From Acidobacteriota bacterium (lineage in GTDB: Bacteria; Acidobacteriota; Vicinamibacteria; Vicinamibacterales; UBA823), in the NCBI GenBank assembly GCA_002730735.1, contig PCAU01000010.1:62001-126000 (forward strand): a stretch of DNA of 64,000 nt, read 5' to 3'. Numbering within the stretch: position 1 is the stretch's first letter; the number at the start of each line of letters is the position of its first letter. This document shows positions 50,935 through 59,621 of this stretch, in pieces. The position numbers were made by a program, and so were the translations under genes. Below the pieces are notes generated by a model. The model saw nothing but the letters and a program-made list of their open reading frames with translations, was not told where the DNA came from and did no database searches.

Positions 50935-51867
50935 TTAGGAGCCTGGCTCCAAAAAAAGATCCTCAATGCGGTCGAGTAACCAGTTTGCCCGCCGCTGCGC
51001 AATCAAGTTTACGAGCCGGTTATCCGGATCGGCGTCGGGATCGACCGAAAGCGCAACTTCCATCATCTCACGGAACTCGGCAGCATTCTGGGTCGGCACT
51101 GAGACTGCTTCAGCATAGGCAATGTGTAACCCGGCACGCCGACCGCTAGACAACTCCAGTGCGCGGTCATAGTGACGACGGATCTCGTCATAGTCAGGCT
51201 GCCCTGGAACAGCGCCGGCAACAACGACCTTGAACTCATGGAGCGCTCCCTCATCCCACCCTTCATCTAACTCCAGTGCACGTTCCAGGAGAGCCTCTAC
51301 CTCCGGCAGTCGCGCCAGCATCGCGGCGGAACCAGGTGACGCTGCAATCGCAAGTCCCAGCGAGGCTGCCGTCCAGTACAACAGCGGCAGGTCGCGCTCT
51401 TCATGCCCTGGTGTGATCATAGCAACGGCGTCCTCGGGTTCGGTAGACAGCCTGCTGCGGAATCCTCGATGGTCACGCGAAAGACCACGTAGACAATAGT
51501 CGAGCGCCCGTTGATACAGTCGTCGTGCACGAGTTCGCATAGTTCGCCCAAGGCCGATGTCCTTCTCCATCGCTACTTCAGACGGATAATCAACGTAGGC
51601 GTATGCATAGAGCGAAAACCCGCGGCAAGCCGTCAATAATAGCCCGCGGTGGTCGGGAGACTCGTTCAAAAGACTTTCGGTTAGCTTAAGACCGAAGGGC
51701 AGCGCATCACCAACAAACTCGATATCATCATCGGTTTCGTAAACTGAATCGCCTTCCGCCAACGCATCACCAACCATATTGATTGCATACGTCTTCAATG
51801 AGCATCCCGAGAGCACCGGGGCAAGCAACACAGCGATGAGTAGTAAAGAACCCAGGTTTCTGGGCAT
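50935..51867 (-). CDS. TRAP-associated TatT-family lipoprotein
   Basis: A protein of 310 residues from ATG 51867, which places a lipoprotein signal at the start (LLLIAVLLAPVLSGCS, lipobox LSGC). AINMVGDALAEGDSVYETDDD follows, then TPR-like helical repeats (KLTESLLNESPDHRGLLLTACRGF, and ELDEGWDEGALHEFKVVVAG). It matches TatT-type components encoded with certain TRAP transporters, which form trimers that may accept substrate. It is the first gene of the three-gene unit and precedes dctP by 14 bases. An open frame from 51921 lacks a signal peptide and is not preferred. Confidence 0.85.
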   Translation of the reverse strand: MPRNLGSLLLIAVLLAPVLSGCSLKTYAINMVGDALAEGDSVYETDDDIEFVGDALPFGLKLTESLLNESPDHRGLLLTACRGFSLYAYAYVDYPSEVAMEKDIGLGRTMRTRARRLYQRALDYCLRGLSRDHRGFRSRLSTEPEDAVAMITPGHEERDLPLLYWTAASLGLAIAASPGSAAMLARLPEVEALLERALELDEGWDEGALHEFKVVVAGAVPGQPDYDEIRRHYDRALELSSGRRAGLHIAYAEAVSVPTQNAAEFREMMEVALSVDPDADPDNRLVNLIAQRRANWLLDRIEDLFLEPGS

Positions 51868-52083
51868 GAAGGCGTCTCTGGCGTCTGTGTTCGTTCCGAG
51901 GTTGATCGAAGTCACTATCATCGGCGGGCAGCGACTCGCTCAGGCATTATATCGCATCAAGAACCAGTAACCGGCGACCTACGCGGCCAATAATAAGTGG
52001 CAACAGCGCACACCACTCACTACATCCGAACTCATTCGAGCAATGTCGGCAAGAGGAATGGCTCAGAATGGACCCGCACACCG

Positions 52084-55000
52084 CTAGGCGCGTGACGAAA
52101 CAGCGGTAGATGCTGGTTTAGCGTTAGCCGCGCCGGATTCTTTTCCGTCGAGCTCATCACGTAGCATCGCCGCTGAACTTGCCAGAAAATCGCTGAGTGA
52201 AATGTCTCCAGCGTCAACCTTCTTGAGTAGTTGGCGCTGAGCCTGATACTCGAGGTTCTCAAGCCCGGCCTTACTCTGCAACAATCGCCAAGCCTTCCGC
52301 CGTTCCACACAAAACAGGACCATCTGACGCGACAGGAGCTGATATACAACCTTGTCTGCCTTCTCGGTCTCTATGTATACCCCGAAGTCAGGTACGAACG
52401 AGCGGTGCTCGGGGTTAAGGAAACTACGCTGGACAACATCGTCGAAGGTAATGCGCGGTAGCATGTCGTCAAGGTGCGTGTGTTGTGACAAGTCCGCCTC
52501 TTTCACTTTCTTTAGATGACGGCGGAAGCGCGCCTCCGTGGCACACCAATGCGCCACAGTGAACCGATACTTCTGCTTTGTCACCTTGCTCCTCGCCTCC
52601 CACCAGTCAGTCTTTGGCGAAGGATTCCCCTTTAACTCAAGGGTCTCGCTGTAGGTCTCTCCACGCATCGGATTAAACACGAACTCTGGCATACCGCGTG
52701 AATCGCGGGTTCGCTGCGCCTGCGCCAACGACATGTCATCAGCTACGCCGTGTTCCGGCTGACACGTAGTAAAGCACTGATAGAACGCCGTGCCCCGGTA
52801 ATCTAGACCGTCGAGTAGCGCTCGGTAGAATTTTGGTGCGTTCGCAAGTGATATCTGGGCTACAAACGGTGAGCCGTGACCGGCCGTAAAGGTCTCCGCC
52901 ACGTTCTTTTTTTCGATCAGTTTCCCTTGCGTGGCCTCACCCATCTGGTTCATATCATAGCCACCAGCCATCACTGATGAATCCGAGTTTTGGCCACCAG
53001 TGTTCGAGTAAACCTGGGTGTCAAGCATCAGCACTTTCACGTTCGGACGATTCTGCAGGATAACCTTTGAAAGATTCTGATAGCCGATATCGCCCATAGC
53101 GCCGTCACCACCAATCGCCCAGGCCTTAGGCAATTCCGTAATCTCTTCGTGCGTCATCAGAGCGTCAGTGAAGTGCGTGTAGTTGAAGTAGTCATCCTCA
53201 GAGCAAGCAACGTCTCCATTAAGCAGCGCGTCCGCGAGACGCTCAGGAACAATCGAGCGACGTGCGTGATCTATAATGAAACTCTCACCGAACAGCCAAG
53301 TAACTGTCGGCCCATCCTGAAATAGTGAGTTCATCCACGGATAGGGATGTGGATTGTTGGGTGGAGTAGAACCGTAAACGGTATTACAGCCCGTGCTCGC
53401 CCCCATGGCCATAACCGACATGCCATTGTCCAAGCGCCCTTCCTGCACTTGCAAGTCCTTATGATTAAAGGCTTCCTGCCGCATAACCGCGACGAGTGCA
53501 TCGATTACCGCCTGGTCCAACAGTTCACCGTGGTTCTCAAGACGTGATTCGGTGTCAGCATCGTTCTCGCCACCGAGCCCCATAATCATGTGGGCCACGA
53601 CTCGACGGAAGCGGCCGTAATCAGCTGGATCCCGCTTAGAAAGCGCCGCCAACTTTGCAAGCCCCCCACTGACAAGTTGATCAGCCTTGTCACGAAGGCG
53701 ATCAGCCTTAGCGTGGAAGAGCGGACGCATGTAAGCCTCCGTAACCGACGCCACCGAGCGAAGGACGCTCTTCTCGCCACAGCCAGCACAAGCACCATCT
53801 CCGGAAACCAGAGCATCGTAGTTCTTCCGCACCATTAGGTGATTACGAAGCGCCGCCTCCTTGGAATCGAGGGGTTCATCGCTATCGTAGAGTCCCAGAT
53901 AATGTTGCGGCGTATCAGGCAACGTGTCGAGAAAGGCCATCTGACTGAGATGAACGGCATTCAACTCGTCTGATTCCGGCATCATTCGAAGAGCATCGTG
54001 ATCGCCGCACGCTTCCACGCAGGCTGCACAACCCTTACACAGGTCGGAAACCGCGATCATGAACACCCCACCATCACCAATCGCCTTCTTTTCTTTGGAC
54101 GAGAAAATAGCGGTCACCTTGCTGTAGGCGACCGGCATCTTGTCCACGATGGCGTACAGCTCAGCTCGGGTTTCTTTCGAGATCGCGCCGTTCATGGCGT
54201 CAAACTCAGCACGGACAACGTCAGCAAACTTCGTGTCTCCCTTGACTTTCGCGATCTCGAGCATCTTCTCCCGAGCTGACTTGTCAATTACAGGTAGCTG
54301 GTCAAGCAGCACCCGGCGCTCAGTAGGCTCAGAGATATAGTTCATGATCGCTGACCGCAGAACGGTAATTAAATCATGAGCAGCGTTCGGGAGCGCAGTG
54401 TCAGGACATGCGACGATGCACTCCATGCACTGAGTACAGTTCTCCGCGATGTACACCGGGGTTTCGCGCCGCGCAACATATTTCGAAGCGGTCGCGCCGG
54501 TCGCCGAAGCCATCATGCCAACCGACGCCAGCGCCGTTGCCGGTTGGTCATAACCCTTACCAGCCCTGAACTCATTATCGAAATACCCAACCTCAAAGAC
54601 CGGTGCTCGGCACGGCTGCTCCATCGAGGCTTCGCCACCGTTATACTTGTAGCTGTCAGCCATCGGCAGCAGCATCTTGCCGCGCATACTTGACCGGTCA
54701 GGCGCTTCCTGCTCCCTCGGGTCGAGCAGCCGAAGCTGGCCAAAGCCCTTGGTCATGACTTCCATGTTCGAATCGACAACAGCGTCACCAAGCCGACCAA
54801 ACTTTTTGACATACTGTTGACGCACGACAGCCTCAAACCGTTCCGTGTCGATACCGTTATCCTTCAGGAAACTCGAGACACCAAAGAACGCACCGAGAAA
54901 CGAGTTGCCTTGCATTCGCAACTGCAAATCGAGCCGATCCGTAGCATTCCTGGCTATTTCAAAGCCAGACAGTAAGTACACCTTGATGTCGTTGTCGATG

Positions 55001-56790
55001 ATGAACTCGCGCTGACGAGGCGGAATCCGTTCCCAACTCTGTTCAACCGTTTCCTCTGACTCCCAAACAAAGGCCCCACCTGGCACCAATCCTTCGAGCG
55101 GATTCATGTGCGTAAAAGCCCTCGGGTCACAACAGAGCACGACGTTAACGTGATGCAAGTCGCAGTTAACGCGGATGCGCTCTGGCGCCGCCACTAGGAA
55201 ATACGATGTTGGTGCTCCCTTCTTTTCGGAGCCATACTTCGGATTAGCACTAACATGCACCAGTTCGTTCAGACGGCCAGACTCATCATAGGATTTCTCT
55301 CGCTCAGCCACGTAACGACCAAGCTCACCGATAATCTCCCCTAGGTTCTTGCCGGTTGTGATCATTCCCCAGCCGCCGACCGAATGGAGCCGCACAGCGA
55401 TCGCACCTTCAGGCAGTAATGACGGCATCTCGGCAGACTTGACCTCGTAGGGATGATCGATGCCGAGCACAAAGAGGGTTTCACCGTCCTCTGCCCTTCT
55501 CCCATCGGTCCGAGCTCGACTACCGATGGCGTACTCATACGCACCAAGAATCGCCTCAGGACGGAAGTCCCGAGAGCCGAGACCATAGACTCCACGGAAA
55601 AGCCTCGGCATCTGCTCCACTGACATCGCTGGCAGGTGCTGATGCGTGGGCTGTCGACCATTTTCCAGCGCCTTCTCAAGTGCAGTCCGGACATCTCGGG
55701 CCAGCGGGTTATCGCCTGCCATAGCCTCGTCAGTCCGCTCCAGGATGATTACGTTCTTTCTGCCGACCAAAGCATTGATAACTGCCGCTTCGGGGAACGG
55801 TCGTAGCACGTTGAGATGGAATGACCCTACCTTCTCGCCGCGAGACCGCAGCAGGTCGACCGCTGCCTCAACGTTCTCGGCAGCCGAGCCGAGAGATAAG
55901 TACACCGTCTCGGCATCGTCGGTTTCATACCCAGAAATCAGACCGTAGTAGCGGCCGGTGAACTTGCCAAACTCTTCGTAGGCTTCTTCAAGCATTGGAA
56001 GAATCGATTCCACGAAGTTGTTCCGACGGGCGACGACGCCCTGCATGAAGTGTTCCTGGTTCTGCACCGGACCCAGTAGAATCGGGTTCTCCAAATCAAC
56101 CATCCGCGGTACCCGACGCCGTGTCGGGCCAAACAACAGACGCTGCGTTTCAGTCGGACACTCGATAATGTCTTCAGCATTACCCAGATACTCACGGATC
56201 AAGTCGGCCTCGTGCATGTAGAAGGTCCGCTCTAAATGCGACGTCAAGAAACCGTCCTGAATGTTCATTCCTGGCGTGAGAGACAACTCGCAGACTCTGC
56301 GCAGGATCAACGCCTGGTCGGCCGCCTGTTGGGCGTCCTTCCCGAAGACCATGGTCCAGCCAACATCAAGGACCGCATACACATCGTCGTGGCCACAATG
56401 CACATTCAGCGCGTGTTTGGTCAGCGCGCGCGCGGCCACTTCCAACACCATCGTCGAAAGCTTGCCCGGGGCGTGGTAATACTGCTCGCTGGCGTACACG
56501 ACGCCCTGGCCTGAAGTGAAGTTCACAACCCGGCGGCCGGTAACCGAAAGAGCAGTGGCTCCACCCTGTGCGGCGTGCTCGCCTTCCGCCTCTATGGCCA
56601 GCGTAGACCCGCCAAACACGTTGAGCTTGCCTTCAGCAAAATACTGCTGGTAGAGCTCGCCCATCTCGGTCGAAGGCGTGATCGGAAAGAACACACCGCC
56701 GTCAGTCAGGCGAGCCTCTGTGTAGTAGCTCACCAACTGATTGCCGTTCGTCGTAATCCGGATACCCGGGTACTTCGGTGTTTCGCTCAC
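52084..56790 (-). CDS. Single-chain 2-oxoacid (pyruvate):ferredoxin/flavodoxin oxidoreductase, NifJ-like
   Basis: A 1568-residue enzyme, about 370 longer than ordinary NifJ. Domains in order: pyrimidine-binding alpha (residues 5-245, GGVFFPITPSTEMGE near 31), transketolase-C-like (280-400), gamma domain (440-640, LHSVGGWGMITTGKNLG near 465), ferredoxin clusters CTQCMECIVACP near 785 and CKGCAACVEACG near 917 separated by a helical insert of about 120 residues, then the TPP domain: GDGACAGCGE near 1002, AIGGDGAMGDIGYQN near 1220 and VYSNTGGQNS near 1258. The last 250 residues are a C-terminal extension. It oxidises pyruvate or another 2-oxoacid to acyl-CoA, reducing ferredoxin. Substrate specificity cannot be told. 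It stands alone, 216 bases upstream of the tatT gene. Confidence 0.9.
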   Translation of the reverse strand: MSETPKYPGIRITTNGNQLVSYYTEARLTDGGVFFPITPSTEMGELYQQYFAEGKLNVFGGSTLAIEAEGEHAAQGGATALSVTGRRVVNFTSGQGVVYASEQYYHAPGKLSTMVLEVAARALTKHALNVHCGHDDVYAVLDVGWTMVFGKDAQQAADQALILRRVCELSLTPGMNIQDGFLTSHLERTFYMHEADLIREYLGNAEDIIECPTETQRLLFGPTRRRVPRMVDLENPILLGPVQNQEHFMQGVVARRNNFVESILPMLEEAYEEFGKFTGRYYGLISGYETDDAETVYLSLGSAAENVEAAVDLLRSRGEKVGSFHLNVLRPFPEAAVINALVGRKNVIILERTDEAMAGDNPLARDVRTALEKALENGRQPTHQHLPAMSVEQMPRLFRGVYGLGSRDFRPEAILGAYEYAIGSRARTDGRRAEDGETLFVLGIDHPYEVKSAEMPSLLPEGAIAVRLHSVGGWGMITTGKNLGEIIGELGRYVAEREKSYDESGRLNELVHVSANPKYGSEKKGAPTSYFLVAAPERIRVNCDLHHVNVVLCCDPRAFTHMNPLEGLVPGGAFVWESEETVEQSWERIPPRQREFIIDNDIKVYLLSGFEIARNATDRLDLQLRMQGNSFLGAFFGVSSFLKDNGIDTERFEAVVRQQYVKKFGRLGDAVVDSNMEVMTKGFGQLRLLDPREQEAPDRSSMRGKMLLPMADSYKYNGGEASMEQPCRAPVFEVGYFDNEFRAGKGYDQPATALASVGMMASATGATASKYVARRETPVYIAENCTQCMECIVACPDTALPNAAHDLITVLRSAIMNYISEPTERRVLLDQLPVIDKSAREKMLEIAKVKGDTKFADVVRAEFDAMNGAISKETRAELYAIVDKMPVAYSKVTAIFSSKEKKAIGDGGVFMIAVSDLCKGCAACVEACGDHDALRMMPESDELNAVHLSQMAFLDTLPDTPQHYLGLYDSDEPLDSKEAALRNHLMVRKNYDALVSGDGACAGCGEKSVLRSVASVTEAYMRPLFHAKADRLRDKADQLVSGGLAKLAALSKRDPADYGRFRRVVAHMIMGLGGENDADTESRLENHGELLDQAVIDALVAVMRQEAFNHKDLQVQEGRLDNGMSVMAMGASTGCNTVYGSTPPNNPHPYPWMNSLFQDGPTVTWLFGESFIIDHARRSIVPERLADALLNGDVACSEDDYFNYTHFTDALMTHEEITELPKAWAIGGDGAMGDIGYQNLSKVILQNRPNVKVLMLDTQVYSNTGGQNSDSSVMAGGYDMNQMGEATQGKLIEKKNVAETFTAGHGSPFVAQISLANAPKFYRALLDGLDYRGTAFYQCFTTCQPEHGVADDMSLAQAQRTRDSRGMPEFVFNPMRGETYSETLELKGNPSPKTDWWEARSKVTKQKYRFTVAHWCATEARFRRHLKKVKEADLSQHTHLDDMLPRITFDDVVQRSFLNPEHRSFVPDFGVYIETEKADKVVYQLLSRQMVLFCVERRKAWRLLQSKAGLENLEYQAQRQLLKKVDAGDISLSDFLASSAAMLRDELDGKESGAANAKPASTAVSSRA

Positions 56791-57162
56791 CTAAATTCAA
56801 TTTCTGACGGCTCCACGGGCGTCCGGATGCATACCCGGACCCGCTATCGTAAACCGTCCCGCTCAGAGGGCCGCACGCCGACGGGCTGGCCGCTCGTTAC
56901 TGGCAGCCGTCAGTTTCCACTATGAAACCAGTGCCATTAGGACCGGAAACCACAATGAAACCGCTAAACATCCGTGCGACTAAGGCAGGATGCCGTGTTC
57001 AACGTGCCCTCATGGTATCGCCGACCAATTTAGTCGGTCAAGTGCGCACGATCAGGGGTCAGGTCGAGCACCGGCGAGTGCCCTATAATCGCCTTGCTCA
57101 CACTATTAGGAAATAATGCGCTATGTCGGGAAGTTATTTACTATCGATATTTGGGAGACATC
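56791..57162. promoter_or_regulatory. Divergent intergenic region
   Basis: This 372-base gap between two divergent genes holds no convincing coding region. On the plus strand a perfect TATAAT lies at 57084-57089, 74 bases before the aminotransferase ATG, without a clear -35. CCGAC-n7-GTCGG is a weak hairpin near 57020-57036. I see nothing else. Confidence 0.35.
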
Positions 57163-58509
57163 ATGAGTGCACGTAACTCGAACGCTAATTTCCAGCCGAT
57201 CGACCGGGTATCTCGACGCCATTTCTTATGTGGTTCTATGACAGTACTTGCGGCTGGACTGTCAGCAGCCCCGCTCCACTCAAAATCGCCATTTTCCGAA
57301 AGTCCACCTGAAACTGAGCCACAGTCCTGGCGCGAACGTCTCGATTCATCTGGCGGCCTCGACGACGCTTACTGGGAAAAAGTTCGCCAGGAGTTCAACA
57401 TCGTTGATGGTATCACCTACATGAATAACGGCACGATGGGTCCGGTGCCGAGGTCAGTCGTTGAAGCCCAAACACGCTATCTGATTGATATAGCTGCCGA
57501 TCCACGTATCGGTGGATGGAACCGAGTCGAGCCAGTCCGCGAAAAACTCGCAAGATTCGTCGGTGCAAACGCCGACGAAATCGTCCTGACCAGAAGTACA
57601 ACCGAGGGAATGAAGATTTTCAGCCGTGGTCTCGACCTTGGACGAGGGGACGAAGTGCTGATGTCATCGCACGAACACCCGGGTGGCTATGGCCCTTGGC
57701 GTGCACGGGAGGACCGGGACGGCATAATCGTCAGAACGGTCGATATTCCTGCCCCACCTAACAGTGTCGATGAAGTAATCGACATCTGCGAACGAGCACT
57801 CCGTCCAGAGACCCGCGTCCTCGTGGTGAGCTACCCGATCTTCGTTACCGGGCTATTGATGCCAATTAAGGGATTAGCGGAAATGGCGCACCGGCATAAT
57901 GTGCTGCTGTCAGTTGATGGTGCACACGCACTTGGAATGCTCGATCTGGACCTCCATGACATGGGCTGTGACCACTTCACGACGGCTGGCCAGAAGTGGC
58001 TCCTCGCCGGCAGCGGTACCGGCATGGCCTACTTCAGCAATGAGATTCAAGACAGGGTGTGGAGTGATGTGGCGTGGCCGTTTCCACTACAGGGTGCCAG
58101 GAAGTATGAATCCTCAGGCCAGCGTCACCTACCGTCTGCACTCGGTATGGGCGACGCCCTCGATTTCCAGCTCGCAATCGGTAAGACGAACATCCAGACC
58201 CGCGTCCGCCAGTTGGCAAAGCGCCTGAAGGATGGACTCAGGGATCTTCCGGCGGTGGGCTTGGGTACGTCGGGGTCTGCTGAGATGAGTGGCGGGCTAA
58301 CGACCTTCTACATCGACGGCGTGCCAAAGGCTAATATTCAACAGGCGCTAATGGACCGGGAAGAAATCTATTTACCTGGGAGTGGCCTAAACGACTTCGC
58401 CTGTCGAGTCTCGACCCACTTCTACAACACGGCCGACGAAGTCGATCGTGTAATACAAGTGATACAACATATTGTGGAAAATCGAGCCGATTACGCCAGG
58501 GTGGGCTAG
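57163..58509 (+). CDS. Second Tat-exported class V aminotransferase-fold protein
   Basis: A protein of 448 residues from ATG 57163 (GGGAGAC just upstream; the longer frame from 57094 buries the signal). The twin-arginine signal is VSRRHFLCGSMTVLAAGLS (residues 16-34). The class V PLP fold shows YMNNGTMGPVPRSV near 86, TRSTTEGMKIFSRG near 145, SSHEHPGGYGPWR near 170, VDGAHALGMLDLDLHDMGCD near 268, and the PLP lysine in TAGQKWLLAGSGTG near 290. It is a distant paralogue of the gene at 18893, with the same export route and family. Its reaction is unknown. The gene converges on the formyltransferase-like gene. Confidence 0.8.
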   Translation: MSARNSNANFQPIDRVSRRHFLCGSMTVLAAGLSAAPLHSKSPFSESPPETEPQSWRERLDSSGGLDDAYWEKVRQEFNIVDGITYMNNGTMGPVPRSVVEAQTRYLIDIAADPRIGGWNRVEPVREKLARFVGANADEIVLTRSTTEGMKIFSRGLDLGRGDEVLMSSHEHPGGYGPWRAREDRDGIIVRTVDIPAPPNSVDEVIDICERALRPETRVLVVSYPIFVTGLLMPIKGLAEMAHRHNVLLSVDGAHALGMLDLDLHDMGCDHFTTAGQKWLLAGSGTGMAYFSNEIQDRVWSDVAWPFPLQGARKYESSGQRHLPSALGMGDALDFQLAIGKTNIQTRVRQLAKRLKDGLRDLPAVGLGTSGSAEMSGGLTTFYIDGVPKANIQQALMDREEIYLPGSGLNDFACRVSTHFYNTADEVDRVIQVIQHIVENRADYARVG

Positions 58510-58547
58510 GCCGAATTAGAGGCTCATCGAACGCCCGCCTGCGCGTA

Positions 58548-59471
58548 CTACCCGCAGGTTGTTCCGATGGACACGTCCGCCTCAACCGCCCACTCGCGAG
58601 TTGGACGACGCCTACCACCGTCTGGCATTGCGTCCTGCACGCAGATAGCACCATCTGAACAGGCGATCGTAACCCCCTCCTCGCCCACAGCGACTACTGT
58701 GCCCGGGACTCCACCAGCCTCCCCCACCATCCGTGAGTCATACAGCCTTACCATTGAACCAACAACGGTCGTCCAGGCCCCGGGCTGCCGACAACTACCC
58801 CGGATGAAATTGTGCACGATTTGCGCTGGCTTGGCCCAGTCAATCTCCGCCACATCGCCCTCCCAAGGCGCTTCATAAGTGGCTGCGCTTTCGTCCTGAG
58901 CAAGTCGAGGGGCCGTACCGGCTGCAACTAAGTCAACCGCGTCAGCCAACGCATCAACCCCCAGCGGAAAAAACCGCTCACGATACAGGCTATTTACAGT
59001 GTCGTTCTCTCCAATCGGGAAGCGTTTCTGTAGCAAAACCGGCCCTGTGTCGATTCCCTCGTCAACCCAGAAGATCGTCAGCCCAGTCTCAGTATCACCC
59101 TGGAGTAATGCGTGGTTGATGGCACTCCGACCACGGTGTTTCGGGAGCAGACTTGGATGATATTGAATTGTCTTACGAGAGGGATAGTCGAGAATACGCA
59201 TTGGGATGATCTGTGTGACAAATGCCATGACGTTTAGTTCCGGTTCAGTCGCGGCATACCCCTCAAACGCTTCCTCGTCAGTATTTCCCTTCCGTTGCCA
59301 CCGCGTGGGCTGGACCAACGTAACGCCATCGCGACGAGCAGCCTCGGCGAGCGGGTCAGGTTTGCCTTTCTCCATCGGGCCGTAGACACCGACAATCGAA
59401 TGTCCTCGTTCTCGCAAACGCTCATAGACTGCCGCACCAAAAGGTGCCTGACCAAAAAGACCGATTCGCAT
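58548..59471 (-). CDS. 10-formyltetrahydrofolate hydrolase/formyltransferase-like protein (ALDH1L N-terminal type)
   Basis: A 307-residue protein closely resembling the N-terminal hydrolase domain of 10-formyl-THF dehydrogenase. It starts with MRIGLFGQAPFGAAVYERL and has ADPLAE-type KPDPLAEAARRDGV near 37, the catalytic His in TIQYHPSLLPKHRG near 105 and the catalytic Asp in FWVDEGIDTGPVLL near 140. The C-terminal Fmt-C domain follows from about 205 (IVHNFIRGSCRQPGAWTT). No aldehyde dehydrogenase domain or acyl-carrier linker follows. It could hydrolyse 10-formyl-THF or transfer the formyl group to a small acceptor. No folate gene is adjacent. Confidence 0.8.
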   Translation of the reverse strand: MRIGLFGQAPFGAAVYERLRERGHSIVGVYGPMEKGKPDPLAEAARRDGVTLVQPTRWQRKGNTDEEAFEGYAATEPELNVMAFVTQIIPMRILDYPSRKTIQYHPSLLPKHRGRSAINHALLQGDTETGLTIFWVDEGIDTGPVLLQKRFPIGENDTVNSLYRERFFPLGVDALADAVDLVAAGTAPRLAQDESAATYEAPWEGDVAEIDWAKPAQIVHNFIRGSCRQPGAWTTVVGSMVRLYDSRMVGEAGGVPGTVVAVGEEGVTIACSDGAICVQDAMPDGGRRRPTREWAVEADVSIGTTCG

Positions 59472-59581
59472 AGTTACCTATTTCACCGGCGTAGCACCGC
59501 CGCATATGTTCCCACGAAAGAACCGGTAAGGATAGCACACGCGTTAAGGGATCACTCGTTGCGCATTTTTGCTATCATACG

Positions 59582-59598
59582 AACGGTCGTCGACCGGT
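59582..59598 (+). promoter_or_regulatory. Inverted repeat upstream of the lytic transglycosylase gene
   Basis: CGGTCG-t-CGACCG is a perfect six-base inverted repeat at 59584-59596, about 25 bases before the ATG, in the likely promoter/leader. It may be an operator. No clear -35/-10 pair was found. Confidence 0.3.
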
Positions 59599-59621
59599 AG
59601 AAGCCGCGCGGAGGCACTTTG

